Source of the DNA: BPJU01 sp964425225
GTDB taxonomy: Bacteria; Planctomycetota; Planctomycetia; Pirellulales; Pirellulaceae
DNA: 64,000 nt
Direction: 5' to 3'
Assembly: GCA_964425225.1 (NCBI GenBank)
Contig: CAYRMD010000007.1
Span: forward strand, 24,020 to 88,019
Below the pieces are notes generated by a model that saw only the letters and a program-made list of their open reading frames with translations, made no database searches and was not told the origin of the DNA. Shown piece after piece: positions 16,570 through 25,617 of this stretch. Both the position numbers and the translations under genes were made by a program. How positions within the stretch are numbered: position 1 is the stretch's first letter; every line of letters starts with the position of its first letter.

Positions 16570-18048
16570 ATGTTTGAGATACTTCGTAATGGACTGACGA
16601 GTGCATTGCGGGTCTTGCAAGGAAAGGCCCGTTTGACGGAAGCCAATATGCGCGAAGGGCTCCGGCTGGTCGAGAACTCGCTGTTGGAAGCTGACGTCAA
16701 TGTAGATGTAGTCCGGCAGTTTATGGAGCGAGTTTCCGCCAAGGCTCTTGGCGAAAAAGTCCTAAACTCGCTCGACCCCAGCCATCAACTGTTGCTAATT
16801 GTGTATAAGGAACTCGTCGAGCTATTAGGGCCAGCGGACCCGACGCTGCCGATGAAAAAGGACGTCAACGTCGTGATGATGTGTGGCTTGCAGGGTTCCG
16901 GCAAGACCACCACGTGCGGCAAGCTAGCTCGATTGCTCTTAGAACGCAACATCCGCCCCATGCTTGTGGCAGCCGACCTGCAACGCCCAGCAGCGATTGA
17001 ACAGTTACAGATTATTGGCCAACAGTTGCAAGTCCCGGTTTACAGTGAACCGGGCGCAACGGATCCGGTCGAGGTCTGTTCGCATGCCGTACGGCGCGCG
17101 GGTGAAGAACAGTGCCGGATGGTGATTTTGGATACGGCCGGCCGCCTGGCCATCGACCGCGAGCTGATGGATCAGTTGGTGCGCATCGACCGCTTGGTCC
17201 AACCGGACTCTGTGTTGTTGGTCGTCGACGGCATGATGGGCCAGGACGCGGTGCAAAGCGCCCGAGCGTTTAACGACGCGCTGGAGCTCAACGGCCTCAT
17301 CATGACGAAACTCGACGGCGACGCTCGCGGTGGAGCTTTATTGTCGGTACGCGCCGTTACCGGCGTTCCCGTAAAATTCATCGGTACCGGCGAGCACTTG
17401 GACGCTCTGGAGCCCCTCTATCCGGAAGGCATGGCCCGGCGCATTTTGGGCTTGGGCGACATGCTGGCTCTGGCCACCGAAGCGCAGCGGCTGGTGGATC
17501 AAGAGGAGCGTGCGCGGCTCGAACAAAAGCTGCGCGAACGCGCCTTTACGCTGGATGATTTTAAGAGCCAAATGGAAAAACTGGTCCGGCCAGGCTTGTT
17601 ACAGCGCTTCATGAGCCTCATGCCCGGAATGGAGCAGCTCCGCGAGTTGATGGGAGACGAGGATGCGGTCGTCGCGCTACGCCGTACCATCGGTATTATA
17701 AATTCGATGACTCCGGAGGAGCGCCGTAACCCGGACATTATCGATTTGAACCGCCGAAACCGCATCGCCCGCGGCGCCGGTGTTTCGCCCGCGGAGGTCA
17801 ATCAAGTACTCAAACAATTCGACGTCATGCGCGGCATGATGCAGGATCTTGCACACGTAAGCCCGACGCAACGGCTTGGATTCATCCAGCAAATGCAACA
17901 GGCAGTTGTACGCGATCCGTACAGCATGCCGCAGCGTATGAAAAAAGGAACGGGCAAGCGCTTAACCAGTCAAGAGCGCGAACGCTTACGATTACAGCGG
18001 GAAAAAGAATTGCGACGCCGCAAGCGCCAGCAACGACGGAGTGGTTGA
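16570..18048 (+). CDS. ffh: Signal recognition particle GTPase Ffh (SRP54)
   Basis: A 492-residue protein. It binds signal sequences of nascent membrane proteins and, with 4.5S RNA and FtsY, targets ribosomes to the membrane. An N-terminal helical bundle (1-95) precedes the G domain: GLQGSGKTTTCGKLA (P-loop), ILDTAGRLAID (G3), TKLDGDARGGA (G4) and KFIGTGEHLD. The methionine-rich M domain starts around residue 330 (LLQRFMSLMPGMEQLRELM) and ends in a basic tail (RRRKRQQRRSG). GGGGTGA ten bases before the ATG is a plausible ribosome site. It heads a co-directional ffh-rpsP-trmD-rplS series, a common bacterial arrangement. Confidence 0.97.
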   Translation: MFEILRNGLTSALRVLQGKARLTEANMREGLRLVENSLLEADVNVDVVRQFMERVSAKALGEKVLNSLDPSHQLLLIVYKELVELLGPADPTLPMKKDVNVVMMCGLQGSGKTTTCGKLARLLLERNIRPMLVAADLQRPAAIEQLQIIGQQLQVPVYSEPGATDPVEVCSHAVRRAGEEQCRMVILDTAGRLAIDRELMDQLVRIDRLVQPDSVLLVVDGMMGQDAVQSARAFNDALELNGLIMTKLDGDARGGALLSVRAVTGVPVKFIGTGEHLDALEPLYPEGMARRILGLGDMLALATEAQRLVDQEERARLEQKLRERAFTLDDFKSQMEKLVRPGLLQRFMSLMPGMEQLRELMGDEDAVVALRRTIGIINSMTPEERRNPDIIDLNRRNRIARGAGVSPAEVNQVLKQFDVMRGMMQDLAHVSPTQRLGFIQQMQQAVVRDPYSMPQRMKKGTGKRLTSQERERLRLQREKELRRRKRQQRRSG

Positions 18049-18145
18049 TCGTTCTTGAGCCTGCCGCGTCCACCCGTTCCATCGGTAACGGCTGGTGGAA
18101 CCGAAAACCGGTACCGAGAGTGGAAAGGAGAGGTATAAGGTAACT

Positions 18146-18517
18146 ATGGCAGTACGAATCCGAATGAAACGCATGGGCCGTAAACATCGGCCCTTTTACC
18201 GCATCTGTGCGATGGACTCGCGGGCACCGCGCGACGGCAAAATCTTGGAAGAATTGGGCTACTACGACCCCATGGTGCCAGAAACCGACGCGCGCGCCAT
18301 TCTCAATGGTGAGCGCATCGCATACTGGCTAAGCGTCGGCGCGCAACCGACCGAAAAGGTCAAGATACTCATAAAGAAATACGGCAAAAACGGTACGCAC
18401 TTGCAAAAGCAAGCCGAAGCCATCGAACGGCTTCGCAATGCGGTGCACAATCGCCAAATGCCACCGTTGCCAAAGTTCGTGGCAAGTGCTGAGGCCACCA
18501 CAAGCTCCAATACATAG
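18146..18517 (+). CDS. rpsP: Small ribosomal subunit protein bS16
   Basis: A 123-residue protein starting at the ATG at 18146 (MAVRIRMKRMGRKHRPFYRI), the canonical S16 N-terminus; an upstream in-frame codon adds only leader. AAAGGAG and a closer AAGG precede it. Core features are the RAPRDGKILEELGYYDP segment and the ERIAYWLSVGAQPTEKV segment. The tail beyond residue 85 is longer than in E. coli, as in many phyla. It lies 97 bp after ffh and 129 bp before trmD. The rimM gene that often separates rpsP and trmD is absent here. Confidence 0.97.
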   Translation: MAVRIRMKRMGRKHRPFYRICAMDSRAPRDGKILEELGYYDPMVPETDARAILNGERIAYWLSVGAQPTEKVKILIKKYGKNGTHLQKQAEAIERLRNAVHNRQMPPLPKFVASAEATTSSNT

Positions 18518-18646
18518 AAGCAACGCCCAAACAAGCCGTTTTCCCTAAGCTCTGGGAAATCGCGGCTGATGGGCAGGAACCCAAGGCGGCGATCGGATGT
18601 CGGGCTTGGTAACTTCTTGCCCACAGCCGGCGGCAAGATGCTCACC

Positions 18647-19363
18647 ATGCGATTCGACATCATAACGCTGTTTCCTAAGATCTTTACAGGCTACTTGGGT
18701 GAAAGCCTGTTGGCCAAGGCGCGCCGCCGAGGACGTATCGAGGTCTATTTGCACGATTTGCGGCTGTGGTCCCCCGATAAGAAACATCATAAGGTCGACG
18801 ACCGACCCTATGGCGGTGGCCCCGGCATGGTTATTCGAGTCGAACCGGTGGTCGAATGCGTCGAGGCGGTGCAGCAAATGTGCGACCAACCCGGACGGCT
18901 GTTGTTAATGAGCCCGACAGGACGCCCCCTGGATCAAGCGCTGGTTCGAGAACTAGCCGCTTGCCAGCGGCTGATCCTGCTGTGCGGGCGCTACGAAGGA
19001 TTCGATCAGCGGGTCTTCGACCTGCTAAACCCGGAACCGGTCTCGATCGGTCCGTACGTGCTCAATGGCGGCGAAGTCGCAGCTATGGTCATTATGGACG
19101 CGGTGGTTCGCTGGGTTCCCGGTGTGTTGGGCAACGAGGATAGCAGCCTCAGTGACTCTTTTTCGCACGGTTCGCACTATGTAAAGGCTGCTCAATATAC
19201 GCGACCACCCGAATATCGTGGTCTTAAAGTGCCAGAGGTGCTACTGAGTGGTAACCACGAGCAGATTCGCCGCTGGCGGGAACAGGACAGCCACCGCCGC
19301 AGCGAAGCACTCCTCCAGCAACTTCAGCGTCAAGAATCCCATTCCAAAAGCGACCCACGGTAG
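18647..19363 (+). CDS. trmD: tRNA (guanine-37-N1)-methyltransferase
   Basis: A 238-residue SPOUT methyltransferase. The ATG at 18647 (MRFDIITLFPKIF) matches the family start; ATGs at 18638 and 18569 are also in frame. It methylates G37 of tRNAs reading CNN codons to prevent frameshifting. Visible motifs are DRPYGGGPGMV, LCGRYEGFDQRV, the knot region SIGPYVLNGGEVAAMV with DAVVRWVPGVLGNEDS, and RPPEYRGLKVPEVLLSGNH. The usual bacterial length is about 240. It lies between rpsP and rplS on the same strand. Confidence 0.96.
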   Translation: MRFDIITLFPKIFTGYLGESLLAKARRRGRIEVYLHDLRLWSPDKKHHKVDDRPYGGGPGMVIRVEPVVECVEAVQQMCDQPGRLLLMSPTGRPLDQALVRELAACQRLILLCGRYEGFDQRVFDLLNPEPVSIGPYVLNGGEVAAMVIMDAVVRWVPGVLGNEDSSLSDSFSHGSHYVKAAQYTRPPEYRGLKVPEVLLSGNHEQIRRWREQDSHRRSEALLQQLQRQESHSKSDPR

Positions 19364-19766
19364 CCTAGCGTCGACGGATATCGAGGCTCTTGAAAGGCAC
19401 CGACCTCGACTTTCGCCATTTTCTCGCTCCGGCCACCCAATTTATCCCGATTCGGCAGACCGCCAGCGTTTCTTTCCATCTACTGGGCGTTCTCGCTAAT
19501 CTTTTGCGTTAGCCATATTCCGTCCTGAAGCCGACCGTTGGGGATTCTAAACGCGCGGGTTGCCGAGGTTCTTTTAGAGGCTTTAGAAAAACTGCGAGCG
19601 GCTGGACCACTCCTGTTGTCAAGAACACCGATTTCGGCGAAGCTAATCAGGGATGCGATACGAAACACCGGTGGATAGCCGGGTTGTTACCAAAACGGGG
19701 TTGGTGGCAAACTACGTCCTTGGCAGGAACGGAACGTTTTAGCTTCCGATAACAAGAGGTGGAATT
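19364..19766. other. Intergenic region before rplS
   Basis: About 400 bp without a recognised gene. It is an unusually long gap for trmD-rplS, so rplS probably has its own promoter here, although no clear -35/-10 pair was identified. Confidence 0.4.
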
Positions 19767-20198
19767 ATGAGTGAACAATCGGTAACGGCAGGCCCGTCGA
19801 GCCTTTCCGGCTCGGAATTGAACAACAAGGGGGCTCTTATCAAAGCTGTCGAGCAAACGTGCATGAAGACGGAAATCCCGCACTTCGAGGTTGGGGACAT
19901 TGTGGATGTCCATACCAAGATCCTGGAAGGCAATAAAGAACGCATTCAGATTTTCTCGGGTACCGTGATCGCTCGTAGCGGCGGCGGTGCGCGCGAAATG
20001 TTCACGGTAAGACGGATCGTTGCCGGAGAAGGGGTTGAGCGAAAATTCCCGCTGCATTCGCCGCGGATTGTCAAGATCGAGGTGAAGCGGTCCAACGTTG
20101 TGCGTCGAGCGAAGCTGTACTATTTGCGGAAGCGGACGGGCAAAGGCACACGACTTCGTGAACGCCGCGTGACAACTCAAGTCCAAGGCGAGGAATGA
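19767..20198 (+). CDS. rplS: Large ribosomal subunit protein bL19
   Basis: A 143-residue protein with AGAGGTGG in front of its ATG. The core is typical L19: PHFEVGDIVDVHTKILEGNKERIQ, FSGTVIARSGGGAREMFTVRRI, GEGVERKFPLHSPRI, and a basic end containing RRAKLYYLRKRTGKGTRL. A non-conserved 20-residue N-terminal extension (MSEQSVTAGPSSLSG) precedes the first conserved helix. L19 sits at the 30S-50S interface. It is the last ribosomal gene of the ffh-rpsP-trmD-rplS series. Confidence 0.96.
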   Translation: MSEQSVTAGPSSLSGSELNNKGALIKAVEQTCMKTEIPHFEVGDIVDVHTKILEGNKERIQIFSGTVIARSGGGAREMFTVRRIVAGEGVERKFPLHSPRIVKIEVKRSNVVRRAKLYYLRKRTGKGTRLRERRVTTQVQGEE

Positions 20199-20418
20199 TA
20201 TCGTCCGGTCGGCGGGGCTACTTGCGATAGTACCCCAACCGATATCGGATACCCATCCCCGCCACAATAGCGCAGCAGTCCGGCATGCTGGAAGCAGCGA
20301 TAGGCTGGCGAGCTATAGCGCGCGGTGGAACTGCCCGGTCGGCTACATACCTACTTTCGAATTGCGCTGCTTGGACCGGGCCGGAGCGCGCCATGCGCGG
20401 GAAGTGGAAGGCCGGTGC

Positions 20419-20868
20419 ATGGTGAGGTGGCTTTTCGAGCTATCGAGGCTTTTTGTCTGGCGATGGCGAAACGACTGTCGTTCCAGGTCAGTGCCTGATG
20501 GGAGCCACTTAGGGGTTTGGGGAGAAAGTGCCGCTGCCCGGTCGGCCCAGACTCGGGGGTGGCGTGTGGTGGCTCGCAACGTGGTGACGCCGTTCGGTGA
20601 AATCGACTTGGTCGTTTTTGACGGCCAGCGTGTGTTGCTCGTAGAAGTCAAAACACGTACCGCACCGCTGGAAGAACGAGAGGCCTGGTTACCTCATCCG
20701 GATCAGATACGGCGATTGGAGCGATCAGCTCACTGGTATCGACAACGGCATCGGCTTATCGACCTTCCAGCTCGGCTGGCGTTTTGCCAAGTGCGATGGA
20801 CGCCTAACGGAAATCCAGAAGTAGCTTGGTGGATCGATCCATGGGAGGAGTGCCGGTCACCGGGATGA
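20419..20868 (+). CDS. yraN: UPF0102/YraN family predicted endonuclease
   Basis: A 149-residue protein starting at the ATG at 20419 (MVRWLFELSRLF), preceded by GGAAGG. The YraN core begins at LGVWGESAAARSAQTRGWRVVARN and contains the PD-(D/E)XK-like triad: the Glu of GE, the Asp of GEIDLVVFD, and the EVK of LLVEVKTRT. The roughly 35-residue hydrophobic and basic N-terminus is longer than usual. The cellular role of YraN proteins is unsettled, with links to DNA repair or processing. Location downstream of trmD-rplS is conserved in many bacteria, often with rnhB between, which is missing here. Confidence 0.88.
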   Translation: MVRWLFELSRLFVWRWRNDCRSRSVPDGSHLGVWGESAAARSAQTRGWRVVARNVVTPFGEIDLVVFDGQRVLLVEVKTRTAPLEEREAWLPHPDQIRRLERSAHWYRQRHRLIDLPARLAFCQVRWTPNGNPEVAWWIDPWEECRSPG

Positions 20869-20945
20869 TGGGAGTCCGAAGATGGCTAACCCCGAGTATC
20901 GACTGCCTTGCGCATCGCGGGTGCTCGTTTGCTAGGTAACGCAAC

Positions 20946-21653
20946 ATGACTCAGTTGGCTCAGCGATCTGCCGTCGTGCTCGTTAGTGGCGGAATGGATT
21001 CTGCCACGGTGCTGGCCATCGCGCGACAGGAGGGGTACCGGCTTTTTGCAATGAGTTTCCGCTATGGCCAGCGCCATGCAGTCGAATTGCAAGCCGCCGC
21101 ACGAATCTGCCGGGGCAGCGGTGTCGAGCAGCATCGGATTGTGGACATTGACTTGCGAGCCTTCGGCGGTTCAGCTTTGACCGATCAACTACCGGTGCCG
21201 AAAAGTCGAAGCTGGGAAGAATTAGGCACCGGGATACCGATCACGTACGTGCCGGCACGTAACACGATTTTTTTGTCGTATGCACTGGCTTGGGGTGAAG
21301 TTTTGGGCACCGGTGACATCTTTCTTGGGGTAAACGCGATCGATTATAGCGGTTATCCGGATTGCCGCCCCGAATATATAGCTGCTTTTGAAACGATGGC
21401 CAACTTGGCGTTAAAAGCTGCTGTGGAAGGTTCGCTCCGAGTGCGGATTCACACGCCGCTTATCTATGCGAGTAAGGCAGAAATCATCCGGCGAGGCATC
21501 GCGTTGGGTGTCGATTATTCGCTGACCGTTAGCTGCTATGACCCGGATGACGAAGGGAAGGCCTGTGGCGCGTGCGACGCATGTCAATTGAGGCGGCGAG
21601 GTTTTCAGGAAGCCGGTATTCCAGATCCGACCCTCTATCAAGAAAAATCATGA
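20946..21653 (+). CDS. queC: 7-cyano-7-deazaguanine synthase QueC
   Basis: A 235-residue ATP-dependent enzyme that converts 7-carboxy-7-deazaguanine and ammonia to preQ0 for queuosine synthesis. The N-terminal PP-loop VLVSGGMDSATVLAIA is at about 11-26, followed by FRYGQRHAVELQAA and PARNTIFLSYALAWGEVLG. The C-terminal zinc site is CYDPDDEGKACGACDACQLR. AGGTAA lies eight bases upstream of the ATG. It follows yraN by 77 bp and may be cotranscribed with it. The other que genes are not in this window. Confidence 0.96.
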   Translation: MTQLAQRSAVVLVSGGMDSATVLAIARQEGYRLFAMSFRYGQRHAVELQAAARICRGSGVEQHRIVDIDLRAFGGSALTDQLPVPKSRSWEELGTGIPITYVPARNTIFLSYALAWGEVLGTGDIFLGVNAIDYSGYPDCRPEYIAAFETMANLALKAAVEGSLRVRIHTPLIYASKAEIIRRGIALGVDYSLTVSCYDPDDEGKACGACDACQLRRRGFQEAGIPDPTLYQEKS

Positions 21654-21814
21654 CGTTTTGCACGATTTCCCGTGGTAGTTATCTTCTCGAAGAGTCCTTG
21701 GCGGACCCTCTGTTACTCGGAGCGATCGGTTGTCGGCGGAAAGGAGCAGTGCCCGTATAAAGGGCTTGTTGGGCCAGGTAAAGTCCCAGGATATCGTCAC
21801 GGCAGCGTGGAACG

Positions 21815-21855
21815 AGTTATGTGCCATCGGATAAAGTTATGTCCCATCGGGTAAA
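21815..21855 (+). repeat. Two-copy 20-bp tandem direct repeat
   Basis: AGTTATGTGCCATCGGATAA is followed immediately by AGTTATGTCCCATCGGGTAA, two differences in 20. Such pairs can be recombination scars or ends of lost mobile elements. Confidence 0.7.
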
Positions 21856-22128
21856 CAGTGCAGGTAGTTTCGCGGGCGGGGTTCAGGTTAGCGACGAAGT
21901 ATTCTGCTGGTAGGTGTGCGTAAAAAAATTCGTGCCCGTCGACTTGACGCGCTCGCTGGACAGAGCGATATTTGTAATCGAACAGTTTAGCGATTGGCCC
22001 AATGGAAAGAGACATTGGCCAAGCAATCGTTAAGTGACCGCCGGACGAGCCAATGGCTGAGGAATTAAAGTCGCGGCTCGTAGCCAGCCGATATGCGGTC
22101 GGCAGGGGTTTCTTCTTACCCCTCTTGA

Positions 22129-22193
22129 CTTCCTAGTGAAGAAGAAGAAAATCACAGGTGTCTGAAGACGCGTGTGAGTCGTTCACTAGGAAG
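22129..22193. repeat. 12-bp perfect inverted repeat upstream of the rRNA promoter
   Basis: CTTCCTAGTGAA (22129-22140) and TTCACTAGGAAG (22182-22193) are exact complements around a 41-nt interior. It could act as a terminator of upstream transcription or as a protein-binding site. There is no T-run after it. Confidence 0.7.
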
Positions 22194-22198
22194 CCGTT

Positions 22199-22238
22199 GG
22201 TTGTCAAGTTCAGTGCGACCGATTGGTGCTTGACAACC
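22199..22238. repeat. 10-bp perfect inverted repeat containing the -35 box
   Basis: GGTTGTCAAG (22199-22208) and CTTGACAACC (22229-22238) are exact complements with a 20-bp spacer. The right arm contains the -35 hexamer of the rRNA promoter, so a dimeric regulator bound here would occlude or contact polymerase. Confidence 0.65.
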
Positions 22239-22257
22239 TAGCGGTGTTCAATAAAAT
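22230..22257 (+). promoter_or_regulatory. Predicted sigma-70-type promoter of the 16S rRNA gene
   Basis: TTGACA (22230-22235, perfect) is separated by 16 bp from TAAAAT (22252-22257, five of six). It reads toward the 16S gene, which begins about 245 nt downstream. This is the best promoter match seen in the window. Confidence 0.72.
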
Positions 22258-22304
22258 AGCGGGTCCCAAGCTGACCTGCGTCACGCTTCAGAGCGTGGCT
22301 ATTT

Positions 22305-22320
22305 GGATCTTTGACAATTC
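22305..22320 (+). promoter_or_regulatory. boxA-like antitermination site in the rRNA leader
   Basis: GGATCTTTGACAATTC matches the boxA form GnTCTTTGA-AA used by NusB/NusE in rRNA leaders. It lies between the promoter and the mature 16S start, where such a site is expected. Confidence 0.5.
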
Positions 22321-22503
22321 GGTGGAGATGCCTTTTCCGTCAACCGGTTTGAGGTTGTGTGGAACGATTTTAAACCTGGCGCCTGGGCGACCTGGGTGCT
22401 GGGGCGTAGCGCGAGCTACGTGTCGAGTCAAACCACTTCAGGATTGGCTCATTCGCCGTGGTGGTAGCCGAGCGATCGGCGGCCGTCGCGGACAAGCAAA
22501 TAC

Positions 22504-24044
<1,541 letters not shown>

Positions 24045-24310
24045 CCTTGACCTGCATGTGGTGACACGGCAGGTCCAAATGTGGTCACAACGCGCAAACC
24101 GCAACAGAAAAGGCGCCGACCCCATAAAGGTCGGTCCCTCCACCGAATTGATCAAAGATACTCTTTCACTGTTATGAAAACTCCACGAAGGCTCCTACTA
24201 CGTCAACCGCTTGTAACTCTTCTGCGCTTTGGCTGGGCTTTCTAAGTGAGTTGCTATATCGCTGTCAACGTCGTGTTCCAAATCTATGCGGCAAGGTGTA
24301 CCTCCGGTTT

Positions 24311-24447
24311 GTAGGCAGCACGTGGCTGTAACGCAGCCGGCTATCACCAGGACTCGCCCTATCCCGTGTGACGATGGATTTCTTCACCGAGCCGCCACCG
24401 TGAGGGAGCAGGACTCCGACAAAGCCGCGACCGTAACGGAGCGGCAG
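24311..24447 (+). repeat. Composite dispersed repeat, copy B
   Basis: It contains TGGCTGTAACGCAGC, CCGGCTATCACC and TCGCCCTATC, followed by two units (24389, 24421) with the form AAGCCGCGACCGTAACGGAG. Order and content match copy A near 13.6 kb. Confidence 0.7.
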
Positions 24448-24841
24448 ATTAATTCAACGCAAAGGCCGAGAGCCGCAACGAAGACAACGACGTACATGTC
24501 AATTGCCGACATGGCCAGCCTTGTACACCAAAATTCCACCTCCAACCGAGACGCACACACGGGTGAATGCAAAGTAGGATCAGTCTACCAAATAGCAGAA
24601 TCGCCATCACAAGTGTGGTAGACCAAACGAAGGTGGGGGATATCGAGCTGGTGATTCGGATCGATCAAGGCTACGCGTTGCCTGTCCGGAATTCGGAGGT
24701 CCCTGCTTCGACTTTTCAAAGCGAAGTTCCTTGCTGCGAATTGTAGGAACGTTTGTGGTGATAAGGGTTGCCATAAATATGGATGGGTTGTGTAGTCATG
24801 TAGATTATTAGAATAGGCTTAGATTCTCGACTATAAAGCAG

Positions 24842-25114
24842 TACATTTCCGCATGGACCATCGCAGGCGTTCGCAACTGCAACTCGCCGTCAGCCTACCT
24901 GCTCCGCGAAAGCGAGCGACACGGCCCTCAGGTGAAAAACCGCACCGTGGCAAATTTCAGCGCGTCGCATAGCTAGCGGATCGCGCTGATGCGAAGCGTA
25001 CTCAAGCGCCAGAAACTCGTTGCAGCCAACTACGCGTTCTCGATTCTGTGGAGCCTATTCCTTGAACACGGGGTGGCCTTGTTGGGGATAGCCGGGCAGT
25101 TGGTATGGAACGGC
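24842..25114 (+). pseudogene. Remnant of an IS1634/IS4-type transposase N-terminus
   Basis: One frame reads VRNCNSPSAYLLRESERHGP then QVKNRTVANFSAS, closely resembling the NSPPA-LLRESYREGGKVK-RTLANLS opening of IS1634/IS4-like transposases. A TAG at 24974-24976 interrupts it; the same frame continues RIALMRSVLKRQKLVAANYA, matching the RIEALRRVLKGEKLV segment that follows in intact proteins. After about residue 90 similarity fades and the DDE catalytic core is absent. There is no start codon or ribosome site and no terminal inverted repeats were found. It is an old, immobile fragment; family assignment is from remembered motifs. Confidence 0.7.
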
Positions 25115-25349
25115 TTGTGGATCGACGTTCCAGCAGCCGGGGTGTTAGCAAACATTGTGGCTCCGTCCCCAGACTTCGGCCGCGGAAATGATTGTTGCCC
25201 TGCCGACTGCATGGGACGAAAAGTAGGTGTCGGAATGTAACGGAAGAACGCTGAACACGGCCCGGTGAATGATGGTGGACGGCGCTTTCAGGTGCGGGGG
25301 ATGATTGAGCATCGCATACCCGGAAGTTTGTGCTTTGCGCCCATTCGAC

Positions 25350-25384
25350 CCCAGGCCCGTGGCCTGGACTGCCGGGAACGGCCC
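25350..25384 (+). repeat. 35-bp palindrome-containing dispersed repeat, copy 1
   Basis: CCCAGGCCCGTGGCCTGG followed by ACTGCCGGGAACGGCCC. It matches 29 of 35 positions with a minus-strand copy at 40774-40808. The first half folds into a hairpin with a 7-bp stem and 3-nt loop. Confidence 0.7.
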
Positions 25385-25617
25385 CCTCGGGCGGCATTAT
25401 GCATGGCCATTTTTGTGCAAGCTGCTCACGCGGCCAACCACGTGTGCCTCTGCGTTAAACGTTAAATACGCCACCAGCCGCTGGTATGAGTGGTTTGGCT
25501 GACTACCACGGCTGTCCCGGCGATTGCCAACTACCCTCGCTATAATAAGCATCTGGCAGCTTGCTGCTCCTGCCGGCTCGGAAATGGGGCTCAATGCGAC
25601 ACGTCGGAGAAGATTCT

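Larger units (their letters stand above)
21654..22503. other. Upstream region and leader of the 16S rRNA gene
   Basis: About 850 bp. In order it holds a 20-bp tandem direct repeat (21815-21855), an A+G-rich segment, a 12-bp inverted repeat (22129/22182), a 10-bp inverted repeat overlapping the rRNA promoter (22199/22229), the promoter (22230-22257), a boxA-like site (22305-22320) and the 16S leader. A frame of 72 codons on the minus strand (21797-22015) has no recognised family. Confidence 0.6.

Noticed and set aside
21797..22015. Minus-strand 72-codon frame as a transposase remnant
   Set aside because: No motif could be matched to a transposase family with any confidence; it is left as unassigned intergenic sequence.
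22001..22500. Second promoter at TTGACA 22311
   Set aside because: No -10 hexamer occurs 15-19 bp downstream, and the context fits a boxA site better.
24049..24134. Two stems after 16S as intrinsic terminators
   Set aside because: The stems are real, but neither is followed by a T-run, so a terminator call is not supported; they may be processing signals.
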